In this document: positions 42,678 through 50,752 of the stretch, piece by piece
How positions within the stretch are numbered: position 1 is the first letter of the stretch
How the letters are laid out: each line of letters begins with the position of its first letter
Assembly (NCBI GenBank): GCA_035341665.1
Contig: DAOQVR010000003.1
Span: forward strand, 124,001-188,000
DNA length: 64,000 nt
Direction: 5' to 3'
Source of the DNA: DAOQVR01 sp035341665
GTDB taxonomy: Bacteria; Chloroflexota; Anaerolineae; JAAYZQ01
Position numbers and translations under genes: made by a program
Notes under the pieces: model-generated
What the model saw: the letters and a program-made list of their open reading frames with translations, nothing else
What the model was told of the DNA's origin: nothing
Database searches by the model: none

Positions 42678-43931
42678 TCAGGCGCCGACTATAGCCGCGA
42701 CCCACTCCACCATCCCTTGGAGGATGGCCAGTACCTGCTCCACTTCTTCCTCCCGAATGGTCAGAGGGGGAAGTAGCTGGCTCACAGAGTGGTCATTGTT
42801 GGCATAGATGGTAAGGAGGCCAAAGCGGAAGCCGGCCACCGTCATGAGCGGGCCCAGCGCATCGCTCGTCCACTTGAGGCCCATCATCAGACCTCGCTGG
42901 TGCACCTGCGCCAGGAGATGCGGAAAGCGCCTTCGGATGCTCTCAAGCCCATCGGCAAAGAGCGAGGCCATCGCGCGCACATGCGGCAGAAAGGCGGGCT
43001 CCTCCAGGATATCCAGAACCTCCTGGGCCACGCAGCAGCCCACTTCAGCCCCTCCAAAGGTCGAGATGTGAATAAACGGGTTTTGGCGGAGGAAGGGATC
43101 GAGGTGCTCCCGGTAGATGGTGGCAGTGATCGGGTAGATGCCCCCGGACAGCCCCTTGGCGGTCACGAGGATGTCGGGCACCACGCCGCTCGCGCTGAAC
43201 CCCCAAACATCGCCGCAGCGCCCGAGGCCCGACTGCACTTCGTCTGCGATCATCTGCGCGCCGTGGTGTGTGCACAAGGCACGCACACCCTCAAGATATC
43301 CTTCAGGCGGGAGCACGATTCCCAGCGTGGCAGGAATGGTCTCCAGGAGCACCGCTGCGGTGTCGTCGCCCATTGCTTGGTCCAGCGCATCCAGGTCGCC
43401 AAAGGGCACCTGGATAAAGCCAGGAGGCATCGGGCCGAATGGCGCGCGGTACTGCTCATCCCCAGCCGCTAGCGCAAGCCCCGTGTGGCCGTGGTAGCCC
43501 CCGAGAGCTGAGAGGATGGTTGGACGACCAGAGTGACCCCGCGCCAACTTCAGGGCGAGATCGATTGCCTCTCCCCCGCCGACCCCAAAGACGACGCGGT
43601 TCAAATCGCCGGGGCAGAGCCGGGCTAGCCGCTCTGCAAGGCGAGCCCTGTGCTCGCTCAACAAGTGGTGGTTGCCGATGTCCAGCTCATCCAGGGCGCT
43701 GCGCAGCGCAGCGATCACTCGTGGGTGTCGATGCCCCAGGTTGAAAACTCCGCCGTTGCAGTGACAGTCGATCAGCCTGTGCCCGTCCACGTCCCAGAGG
43801 TAGACGCCCTCGCGGCGTCCCAACACAAAGTCGATGCCTGCCTGAGCGTAGAAGTCGGCCTTGCCACTGGACACGTGGCGAGCGTAGCGTTCGATCAGGT
43901 CGGCTTTTGGTTTCTGACCTATCAGCGACAC
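42678..43931 (-). CDS. Class III PLP-dependent aminotransferase (or phospho-lyase)
   Basis: A 417-residue enzyme. K259 in VTAKGLSGGIYPI is the PLP lysine; LIDCHCNGGVFNLGHRHPRV, VFGVGGGEAIDLALKLAR and MIADEVQSGLGRCGDVWGF are class III signatures. Members include ornithine and GABA transaminases, but also phospho-lyases acting on phosphoethanolamine or phosphohydroxylysine. It is directly after a kinase-fold gene, and that pairing would fit a kinase plus phospho-lyase route. This is inference; a plain transaminase is equally possible. Confidence 0.83.
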   Translation of the reverse strand: MSLIGQKPKADLIERYARHVSSGKADFYAQAGIDFVLGRREGVYLWDVDGHRLIDCHCNGGVFNLGHRHPRVIAALRSALDELDIGNHHLLSEHRARLAERLARLCPGDLNRVVFGVGGGEAIDLALKLARGHSGRPTILSALGGYHGHTGLALAAGDEQYRAPFGPMPPGFIQVPFGDLDALDQAMGDDTAAVLLETIPATLGIVLPPEGYLEGVRALCTHHGAQMIADEVQSGLGRCGDVWGFSASGVVPDILVTAKGLSGGIYPITATIYREHLDPFLRQNPFIHISTFGGAEVGCCVAQEVLDILEEPAFLPHVRAMASLFADGLESIRRRFPHLLAQVHQRGLMMGLKWTSDALGPLMTVAGFRFGLLTIYANNDHSVSQLLPPLTIREEEVEQVLAILQGMVEWVAAIVGA

Positions 43932-43961
43932 GTTCTCTCCTCTCAGGTCGGGGACCCTTCC

Positions 43962-44933
43962 CTATCGTAGGACCTTGTCAGGCAGAATGTATGGGTACTC
44001 GCGACGGAGCAGCGAGGAGCGCAGCCAGCGATCCACCTTGCGCATCGAAAGGTACATCCTCCAGATCAGGGCGTCTTCTCGATAGTAGCCGCGCACTTGC
44101 TCTTCGGTAACCGGCAGGATGCCGAGGTCTGCTGCCTCGTCCGCGAAGTAGCGGTTGGCCACATCCAGGGAACCCGGAATCATCTCGGGCCGCTGCTCTT
44201 TGTAGAGGTTTGCGACCAGATCCAGCACCACGCGGCGAAAATCGTAGTAGCGGTCGACAACGTCTTCCAGGAAAACCAGCCGCAGAATCCACGAGAGGAA
44301 GCTCGGTGCGCTGCGCAGAAAGAGCTCTGGGTCCAACTGCTCGACACCATCCACTCTGAAGAGGGGTGTGCTGGTGTCAAGGTAGGTCAGGCTCACCTCT
44401 TCGGGCCGGAGATGGTCCAGGTCTGGACCTTCAATCGCCCAGTTCGAGAGCTGTCCGTCTATCGCGACGCGCATATGGTCCTGGCGAGCGTTGAAATCCC
44501 AGACCTTGCGAAGGTGGCGCAGGACAGCCAGCACAAGCGCCTGAACGCCCTCGGACGGCAGGCGGTGCAGGACACGGTGGCAGAGCCAGTCCTCGCGCAC
44601 CTTGTCTTGGAGTATGTAGACAACAGGGAGGCCTGAAGGGCGCTGAAAGCAGACATGCCGGTGGCGCGGCAGGCGCAGGCCTACCTCCCCGGTCAGCACG
44701 CCGACATACGCATCCAGGGTTGCCTCGTAGCGCTCCGCCTCGGGCCACTCGCGGAAGAGGGGAAGCCGCTTGACGGCGAGGTCCTCCAGCCCGTCGGCTT
44801 GGATTTCAAAGACCGTGCTGATCTCTCCGTAGCCAAGCACACGCGCTGGGATCCGGCCGCGCTCCGGGAAACGGGGATCCAGGCCGTGTTCGAAACGCTT
44901 CAGCAGATCGATCTGTGTCTCTGACAAAGACAT
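43962..44933 (-). CDS. Kinase-fold protein (APH/choline-kinase-like, DUF6206-like)
   Basis: A 323-residue protein with a degenerate but complete kinase core: glycine loop RVLGYGEISTVFEI, ATP-binding Lys55 in LAVKRLP, a catalytic-loop candidate IDGQLSNW with D-x4-N as in aminoglycoside phosphotransferases, and a metal-binding Asp in YLDTSTP. It ends in a helical region (DRYYDFRRVVLDLVANLY). It may phosphorylate a small hydroxylated metabolite. ATG 44933 has GGGAGGGG eight nt upstream. It lies between the radical activase and the class III aminotransferase genes in the same operon. The family name is from memory and is tentative. Confidence 0.55.
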   Translation of the reverse strand: MSLSETQIDLLKRFEHGLDPRFPERGRIPARVLGYGEISTVFEIQADGLEDLAVKRLPLFREWPEAERYEATLDAYVGVLTGEVGLRLPRHRHVCFQRPSGLPVVYILQDKVREDWLCHRVLHRLPSEGVQALVLAVLRHLRKVWDFNARQDHMRVAIDGQLSNWAIEGPDLDHLRPEEVSLTYLDTSTPLFRVDGVEQLDPELFLRSAPSFLSWILRLVFLEDVVDRYYDFRRVVLDLVANLYKEQRPEMIPGSLDVANRYFADEAADLGILPVTEEQVRGYYREDALIWRMYLSMRKVDRWLRSSLLRREYPYILPDKVLR

Positions 44934-44979
44934 GCGGGCACCCCTCCCACGCCGGCAACTGCAAGGGCAGACGGCCGGG

Positions 44980-45915
44980 TCATGTCTTGGCCTCCAGCAC
45001 GGCACCCGACCAGGCGGCGCAGGGCACGCCTGCCATGGCGAGGGCGTGGAGGGCCGACATCTCCTCACGCGTCAGCAACGGCACACCCTCCAGGGCGTAA
45101 GGCCGGTCGAGGCGCCGGTATTTGGGCCGGCCGAGGTTGGTGTAGGCCAACAGGTCCCAGCGCCGGACTGTGGGCAGCTCTTCGGAGATGAAGCGGGCCA
45201 GCGCAGCAATGTTCTCCGGATCGGCCGTGTAGCCAGGGATGATCGGCGTCCGGACCCACATGGGAATGCCGGCTGCCGAGATTCGTCGGGCATTGTCCAG
45301 GATTTGGGCATTGCCAACGCCCGTCGCCTTGCGGTGGCGGCGCTCATCCCAGATCTTGAGGTCGTACAGGACCAGGTTGACCCAGGGAATCACCTTTTCG
45401 TACTGGGACCACGGCACCAGACCGCAAGTATCGAGCGCGACGTGCAGGCCGGCGGCCCGGCAGAGGCGGGCCAGCTCGGTCGTGAAGGCAGCCTGGGCCA
45501 TTGGCTCACCCCCGGAGAGCGTCACTCCCCCCCCAGAAGTCTCGTAGAACACCAGGTCCTTCTGGACCTCCGCCAGCGCCTGCTCGGGCGTCCAGCGCCG
45601 GCCGATTACCTCCAGCGCGGCCGCCGGGCAGGCAGAGGCACAAGCACCGCACACCGTACACCGGGCGCGGTCGATGCGCATACCGGAGGAGGTCAGGTCG
45701 AGGGCGTTCTCGGGGCAAGCGGCCAAGCAATCGCGCGCTCCGATGCAGCGCACGTCATACCAGACCAGCTCCGGGTCCGGCGACAACCCCTCAGGGTTGT
45801 GGCACCAGGCGCAGCGCAGGGGACATCCCTTGAGGAACACGGTCGTGCGGATGCCGGGGCCGTCCTCGGTGCTAAAACGCTGGATGTTGAAGGTTGTGCC
45901 TGCCAACTGTGTCAC
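44980..45915 (-). CDS. Glycyl radical enzyme activating enzyme (radical SAM)
   Basis: A 311-residue activase. FNIQRFSTEDGPGIRTTVF leads into the radical-SAM cluster CPLRCAWC (C31, C35, C38). Two ferredoxin-like clusters follow, CIGARDCLAACP and CTVCGACASACP, as in activases of the HpdA/CutD type rather than PflA. GGGVTLSGGEP is the SAM-binding segment. It generates the glycyl radical on the enzyme encoded at 47371-49794. GTG 45915 gives the usual 8-residue lead before FNIQ; longer starts (ATG 45981 or 46005) overlap or abut the peptidase gene, so the start is uncertain. Confidence 0.88.
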   Translation of the reverse strand: MTQLAGTTFNIQRFSTEDGPGIRTTVFLKGCPLRCAWCHNPEGLSPDPELVWYDVRCIGARDCLAACPENALDLTSSGMRIDRARCTVCGACASACPAAALEVIGRRWTPEQALAEVQKDLVFYETSGGGVTLSGGEPMAQAAFTTELARLCRAAGLHVALDTCGLVPWSQYEKVIPWVNLVLYDLKIWDERRHRKATGVGNAQILDNARRISAAGIPMWVRTPIIPGYTADPENIAALARFISEELPTVRRWDLLAYTNLGRPKYRRLDRPYALEGVPLLTREEMSALHALAMAGVPCAAWSGAVLEAKT

Positions 45916-45970
45916 CCACAATGCGTCGCAACACGAACCCTCAAGCCGCGACGGGACGCTCTTGAGGCAT

Positions 45971-47341
45971 TCACCTGGCATCGGGAGTCGGGACTCGCGA
46001 TCCACCGAACCTGGCCTGCCGGTCGAAGCGGGTCCAGGCGAGCGAGAAGGCGGGCGACAGACGCCGGGTTGCAGGCATGTGAGAGACCCGCTCCAGCCAG
46101 CGTTGAGTTGCCTCCGTGGCCCTCTGGAAACAGCGCTCCGTGAAAGCAGCTAGGTCGCTCGCACCACCGGCACCAGACGCCACGAGGGCTGTGGCCTCTG
46201 CAAGGAATTCCCACTCCAAGGCATCGCGCTCGCTGCGGTACGCAGCCAGCCGGGCCGCATAGTCACGGATCACCATCCGGTGCAGGCGCTCGTGCGCCCA
46301 CCAGAGCGAGTCAGGATCGGCCGTACCCGACGGCTCTCGGCCCAGCTCGGGCGCACTTGACCCCAGGAAGATTGGCTTGAAGAGGCCGGTACAGGGCGCC
46401 GATGTGCCGGTCACCCAAGCCACTGGGCCGGCCCTGGTCAGGTGAGCGACCAACGAACCGACCGACTGGCTGGGCCGCGTCGGCCACAAGCTGGCATGGA
46501 CGCAGACGCGGTCCATCAGCAGTCCGCGGGCTGGGCCCCAGTCCGGACCGTCGGCTCCCCTGCCGTGGTCGCGGAGCGCAGCCATCAGGGTTCGCACCGA
46601 AATCCGCCCCGACTCGGCTGTGAGCAGAGACGTTGTGCGCGCCTGGCGCGCCCGGCAGCCATCCAGGCGCGTCATGATAGGGTCGGAGCAGCAGCGCGAC
46701 AGGTGAAGTTCGCTGCCGTCCCTCGCCCAACCCTTCTCGGCTGCATGCCTCGCCAGCTTGTTCGACACCCGATCAGGCTGTGACCCGATGGTCAGGCCAT
46801 TGGAGATCGTCCGAACACCCTGCACCCGCTCAGCCACCCAATGCCTACCCACGGTCTCCAGTACCCACGCCTCCACAGGATCAGCGATGATGTAGGAGTT
46901 GTGGTAGTAGAGCTTGTGACGGTAGCCGCAGTTGCCGCCCTGTCCGTATTGCTCCAAGAGATCGACGATGACTTCGAGCGCGTTCTGCGCGGTGCCCGCT
47001 CGCTCTAGGGCCAGTCGGAGGAGGTCCATGCCGGTCAGGGCAGGTCCCTTGTTGTAGGGCTCCCGGGTGAAGACCGCCTCATTGCCGATGGCCACGCCGC
47101 ACTCGTTCACGCCCATCTCCGCGCCCCACATCCAGAAGGGGCGGCTCAGGAGGACCTGATACGTCTCCGGGACTTCAGGGATGTCTATGTACGTGCATCG
47201 CAGCCTGGAGCCCGGTTCGTGTCGAAGCCGCGGCAGGTAGGTGAGCACTTGGGCCTCGTTCGGCTCGCGGTCGCTGTTCTTGGCAAGCAAGACGGAGCCA
47301 TCGACGGTCGAGTCTCCCAAAGCTACGAGGGTATCACACAT
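45971..47341 (-). CDS. C69-family (secernin/dipeptidase-like) Ntn-hydrolase
   Basis: A 456-residue protein. MCDTLVALG places the nucleophile at Cys2, exposed after Met removal, as in peptidase C69/U34. DGSVLLAKNSDREPNEAQ, GAEMGVNECGVAIGNEAVF and EQYGQGGNCGYRHKLYYHN are family landmarks. These enzymes are dipeptidases or amidohydrolases. It lies between the glycyl radical enzyme and its activase, a position that ties it to the same pathway, for example by releasing or trimming the substrate from a peptide or amide. Confidence 0.83.
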   Translation of the reverse strand: MCDTLVALGDSTVDGSVLLAKNSDREPNEAQVLTYLPRLRHEPGSRLRCTYIDIPEVPETYQVLLSRPFWMWGAEMGVNECGVAIGNEAVFTREPYNKGPALTGMDLLRLALERAGTAQNALEVIVDLLEQYGQGGNCGYRHKLYYHNSYIIADPVEAWVLETVGRHWVAERVQGVRTISNGLTIGSQPDRVSNKLARHAAEKGWARDGSELHLSRCCSDPIMTRLDGCRARQARTTSLLTAESGRISVRTLMAALRDHGRGADGPDWGPARGLLMDRVCVHASLWPTRPSQSVGSLVAHLTRAGPVAWVTGTSAPCTGLFKPIFLGSSAPELGREPSGTADPDSLWWAHERLHRMVIRDYAARLAAYRSERDALEWEFLAEATALVASGAGGASDLAAFTERCFQRATEATQRWLERVSHMPATRRLSPAFSLAWTRFDRQARFGGSRVPTPDAR

Positions 47342-47370
47342 TCCCGCCCCCAGTCGTGCGTCTGACGCGC

Positions 47371-49794
47371 CTACAGCGCATGGCTCTCGCGCGCTATGAG
47401 CTCATCCTGGATCTCTTTGCCCAAGCCGACGAAGTAGGCGTTGTAGCCTGTGACCCGGACAAGGAGGTTGCGGTAGGTATCGGGATCGCGCTGTGCGGCG
47501 CGCAGGGTGTCAGGGCTAATCACATTCACCTGGAGGCAGGTGCCGCCCGCCAACGCATAGGCGCGCAGCAGTGCGGCGAGCTTCTGCCGGTTCTCGGGGC
47601 TGCGGAGCAGGCTTGGCGAGAAGCTCATGGTGTGCGAGGCACCGTTGGGCGCCGTCTCCAGCGCCAGGTGACCGACGCTCTTGACGACGGCGGTCGGCCC
47701 CAGCCGGTCTGCCCCATTCACGGGGCAGACCCCGTTGCTGAGAAACTGGCCGCGGCGCCTGCCGTCGGGCGTGGCTGCCGTCTTGGGGGCGTAGGCAATC
47801 CAGTAGTTCCAGGAGAGGTATCCACCCCGGTAGCGTTTGCCGGTCCCCGTGGCCAGGTGCCGAAACGCCTCCTCGGTCCAGAAGCGGCTTAGCTCCTGGG
47901 CGATAGAGTCCGCGAACTCATCATCGTTGCCATAGCGGGGCGCCTTGTGCAGGAGCGTTTGCCTGATCGGCTCATACCCCTCGAAGTTGGCGTCGAGGGC
48001 GCGGACCAGTTCGTCCATGGAGATTGCCCTCTCCTCAAAGACCAGCTTGTGAACGGCAGCCACGCTGTCGGACAAGGTGGCGAGGCCGACCCCTTCCACT
48101 GTGAGGTAGCTGTGCCGAGCGCCGCCTGCCGCGGCATCCCGTCCGCTGTCGAGGCAACCGCCCACGAGGGCACTCAGATAGGGCGTCGGCTCAAAGCGTG
48201 ACCGGCCGGTATCTGCGATGTTGTTGGCTGCTATCATCTGCTCCAGCGTGGAGGCCAGCTGCGCCTTGACCGCGCTCAAGAAGTGAGCCGCGTCCCGAAG
48301 GGAGTGCGCCTCGCCCGTGAAGGGACCTATTTGCTCACCGCTCGCGACATCGCGCCCATCGTGCAGGGCAAGTTCGACCGATTTGGCAAGGTTGAAGTTC
48401 ACATCGACCGTGCCCGACCGGTCGCAACCCTGGAGGGTGTTCTCCAGGCACCCTACCGGAGCATAGTTCCAGAGCTCCTTTTCCGGCAGTCCCTGCCAGC
48501 GCAGACCCTCCATCGACGCCTCGTCAAAGTTCATCAGGAAAGGGCTGCCCTGCGAGCCAGCGATCATGTCGACGACCCGGCGCAACAGGCGGTCGGGCGT
48601 CCCGCGATGGAGGCGGATGTTGGGTTTGGGCTCAAGCAGATTCAGGGCCTCAATCACGTCCAGCATCAGGTAGGTCAAGTCATTGCTGGCGTCCTCGCCA
48701 CGCTCGTCCATCCCGCCGAGGGTGATGAGCTGGCCGAAAGAGGCGTTGATGCCCTGGTTGGTGCCCACCCAGCCCTGGTAGTCGTAGGCGTAATTGTGAC
48801 GGATAAAGAGGCACTGGAGCCACTCAGCCGCCACGTCGCGGGTCAGGCGCCCAGTCTGGAGGTCGGCTTGGTAGAAGGGCAAGAGGTACTGGTCGATTCG
48901 GCCTGGCGAGACGCCCGGACCCGGGTAGCTTTCGGCTATCATCACCAGCATGTGCGCGAACCAGAGTGACTGCAGGGCCTCCTTGAAGCTCGCGGCCGGC
49001 TCCCATGGCACCCGGCGGCAGATGTGGGCAACCTCCATGAGCTCATGGCGGCGTGCTGCGGCTGCCGGTGACTCGTCCGGCAGGAGGGAGTCCGCCCGGC
49101 GCTCGGCTTCCTCGGCATACCGCCCGGCAAAGGTCCGGGCGGCCTCGCAGCTGATGGCAATCGCCCGCGCGAGGTCCCGCTTCCGTCTCGGCGCTGCCTC
49201 GTCGGACGCCACAGCGCAGGCTTCGGCGTGGATGCCTTTCATCCCTTCGCTGAGCACGCGGGGGTAATCGGGGATCAAGTGACCCGGCACGGCTCCGCAG
49301 TTGCCGACGCCAAGGCGGTCCAGACGCTTGACCGCGGCGAGGAAGTGCTTCTCCAAGCCGGCCATTTCGCGTGCCTCGCGTCGAGTCAGAGTCCGCGACA
49401 GGGCTGTCGAGAAGTGATAGCCGACGACAAGCTCGCCTTCCTCTATGTGCACAGGCAGGTGGCCCTCGACGACATGCCGGAAGAAGAGGGCACGACGGAC
49501 GGCGAGGGGCTCTTGCCAGAAGCCAGACGGAAGAGGTACCTGCTCCGCGTCGGCGAGGAGGTAGGCTTTGGCACCCTCGAAGAAGATCATCATCTCGGGC
49601 ACGTTGGTCCAGTTCCAGGGAGCATAGACCTGATCCCAGGGCTTGCCCGAGGTGTACGACCGCACCTCATTGGTGTGGGCGCGGGTGTAGAATCGCCAGT
49701 ACTCGTCGCGCAGCCGCCTCACGCGTGCGCTCAACGAGTCGGCCGGGGACCAGAGAAGCGTGGATGCGGCGACCTCGGTCGACGTTGCCGGCAT
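47371..49794 (-). CDS. Glycyl radical enzyme, PFL-like family, C-x-E dehydratase-type active site
   Basis: An 807-residue radical enzyme. The thiyl Cys is C449 in APVGCLENTLQG, and the Cys-x-Glu pair is the one found in dehydratases and lyases of this family (most members read GCVE; here GCLE). The glycyl radical loop is VRVTGYNAYF with Gly near residue 783. It lacks the CC pair of pyruvate formate-lyase, so it does not make acetyl-CoA from pyruvate. AAAGGAGGT precedes ATG 49794. First gene of a long operon that also encodes its activase. The substrate is unknown: it could be a diol, an amino alcohol, a choline-like amine or a proline derivative. Confidence 0.88.
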   Translation of the reverse strand: MPATSTEVAASTLLWSPADSLSARVRRLRDEYWRFYTRAHTNEVRSYTSGKPWDQVYAPWNWTNVPEMMIFFEGAKAYLLADAEQVPLPSGFWQEPLAVRRALFFRHVVEGHLPVHIEEGELVVGYHFSTALSRTLTRREAREMAGLEKHFLAAVKRLDRLGVGNCGAVPGHLIPDYPRVLSEGMKGIHAEACAVASDEAAPRRKRDLARAIAISCEAARTFAGRYAEEAERRADSLLPDESPAAAARRHELMEVAHICRRVPWEPAASFKEALQSLWFAHMLVMIAESYPGPGVSPGRIDQYLLPFYQADLQTGRLTRDVAAEWLQCLFIRHNYAYDYQGWVGTNQGINASFGQLITLGGMDERGEDASNDLTYLMLDVIEALNLLEPKPNIRLHRGTPDRLLRRVVDMIAGSQGSPFLMNFDEASMEGLRWQGLPEKELWNYAPVGCLENTLQGCDRSGTVDVNFNLAKSVELALHDGRDVASGEQIGPFTGEAHSLRDAAHFLSAVKAQLASTLEQMIAANNIADTGRSRFEPTPYLSALVGGCLDSGRDAAAGGARHSYLTVEGVGLATLSDSVAAVHKLVFEERAISMDELVRALDANFEGYEPIRQTLLHKAPRYGNDDEFADSIAQELSRFWTEEAFRHLATGTGKRYRGGYLSWNYWIAYAPKTAATPDGRRRGQFLSNGVCPVNGADRLGPTAVVKSVGHLALETAPNGASHTMSFSPSLLRSPENRQKLAALLRAYALAGGTCLQVNVISPDTLRAAQRDPDTYRNLLVRVTGYNAYFVGLGKEIQDELIARESHAL

Positions 49795-49833
49795 GTGGGC
49801 ACCTCCTTTGAAGGACGCATGGCACTCCCGCGG

Positions 49834-49862
49834 AGTCTACCATAGCCGGCACGTCTTGTCAA
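49834..49862 (-). promoter_or_regulatory. Promoter of the glycyl radical enzyme operon
   Basis: Minus strand: TTGACA (49862-49857), a 17-nt spacer and TAGACT (49839-49834). Predicted start near 49827, a leader of about 33 nt. No FNR- or Rex-like site was clearly seen. Confidence 0.7.
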
Positions 49863-49929
49863 CGGGCCCGCGGCCGGGCTCCAGGAATGCGCCAGAGTTG
49901 CCCGGCAGGTCGCGGTAGTGGGAGTCGGG

Positions 49930-49976
49930 CTGGCCGGTGCGCGGACCGGCCAGTTCGAGTTTGCCCGCCGGCGGGC
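49930..49976. terminator. Hairpins between the acyltransferase gene and the GRE operon
   Basis: A 9-bp perfect stem (49930-49938 with 49945-49953, 6-nt loop) and a 14-nt self-complementary palindrome GCCCGCCGGCGGGC (49963-49976). They lie downstream of the acyltransferase stop and upstream of the GRE promoter and could end the acyltransferase transcript, though no U-run follows. Confidence 0.4.
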
Positions 49977-49996
49977 TTGACAGTGACTGCTGCGAG

Positions 49997-50752
49997 CTAG
50001 CCCTGCAAGTCGTCGAAGGGATAGATGGCCGCCTCCTGCGCGGCCGCCCGGGTGGCCGGGTCGTCCGAGTAGACGCCTCTGCGGGCCGGGGGGATCAGCT
50101 CCGCGATGCGCCGCATGATCTCGTGTCCAATTTCGTCGAGCTGCCGCCGGCGCTCGTCCCCGCGACCCTCCGCCCGAACGGGGCCAAAGGGCTTGCCGAT
50201 CCGAACCGTCAGAGTGGCGCGCCGGCCGCGCCGCACGGCTGGAAAGACATCGGTACAGCCGTCAATGCCGATGGGCAGGATGGAGGCGCCGGACTGAACG
50301 GCCAGATAGGAGGTGCCGGGCCGGGCGGGGCGGAGGACGGTGGCCCAGGAGCCACCTTCGGGCATGATGCAGAACACGCCGTTCTGCTGGAGGCAGGCCT
50401 GCGCGGCGCGCATGGCCGTGCGTGATGCACCCCCACGGCGGACCCGGTAGGCACCCCAAAGCGTGGGAAAGACCTTGACAGAGAGGGGCGCATGCGGCAG
50501 AAGCCGGCCCGAGAAAAACTCGAGCGGCCATGGAAGGGCGCGGATAATAGCCGGGGGATCGAGGAAGTGGAAGTGGTTGGATACCACAAGCAGCGGACCC
50601 CCGGCGGGCAGGTTTTCCTTCCCCTCGATACGCAGCCTGCACAGGACCCCCAAGCCAAGCCTGATGCCCTGCTTCAGCACAAAGCGGATACCCCGCCGCC
50701 GCGGGTAAGGGAACTGCGACGTATAGCTGGCCTTTGGAGCCTCCACCGTCAC
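49997..50752 (-). CDS. 1-acyl-sn-glycerol-3-phosphate acyltransferase family protein
   Basis: A 251-residue PlsC-type enzyme. The NHFHFLDP motif supplies the H-x4-D catalytic pair, and CIMPEGGSW is the PEG substrate motif. It would acylate lysophosphatidic acid or a related lipid at the membrane. GTG 50752 overlaps the stop of the transporter gene (GTGA), so the two are translationally coupled. Confidence 0.82.
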   Translation of the reverse strand: MTVEAPKASYTSQFPYPRRRGIRFVLKQGIRLGLGVLCRLRIEGKENLPAGGPLLVVSNHFHFLDPPAIIRALPWPLEFFSGRLLPHAPLSVKVFPTLWGAYRVRRGGASRTAMRAAQACLQQNGVFCIMPEGGSWATVLRPARPGTSYLAVQSGASILPIGIDGCTDVFPAVRRGRRATLTVRIGKPFGPVRAEGRGDERRRQLDEIGHEIMRRIAELIPPARRGVYSDDPATRAAAQEAAIYPFDDLQG

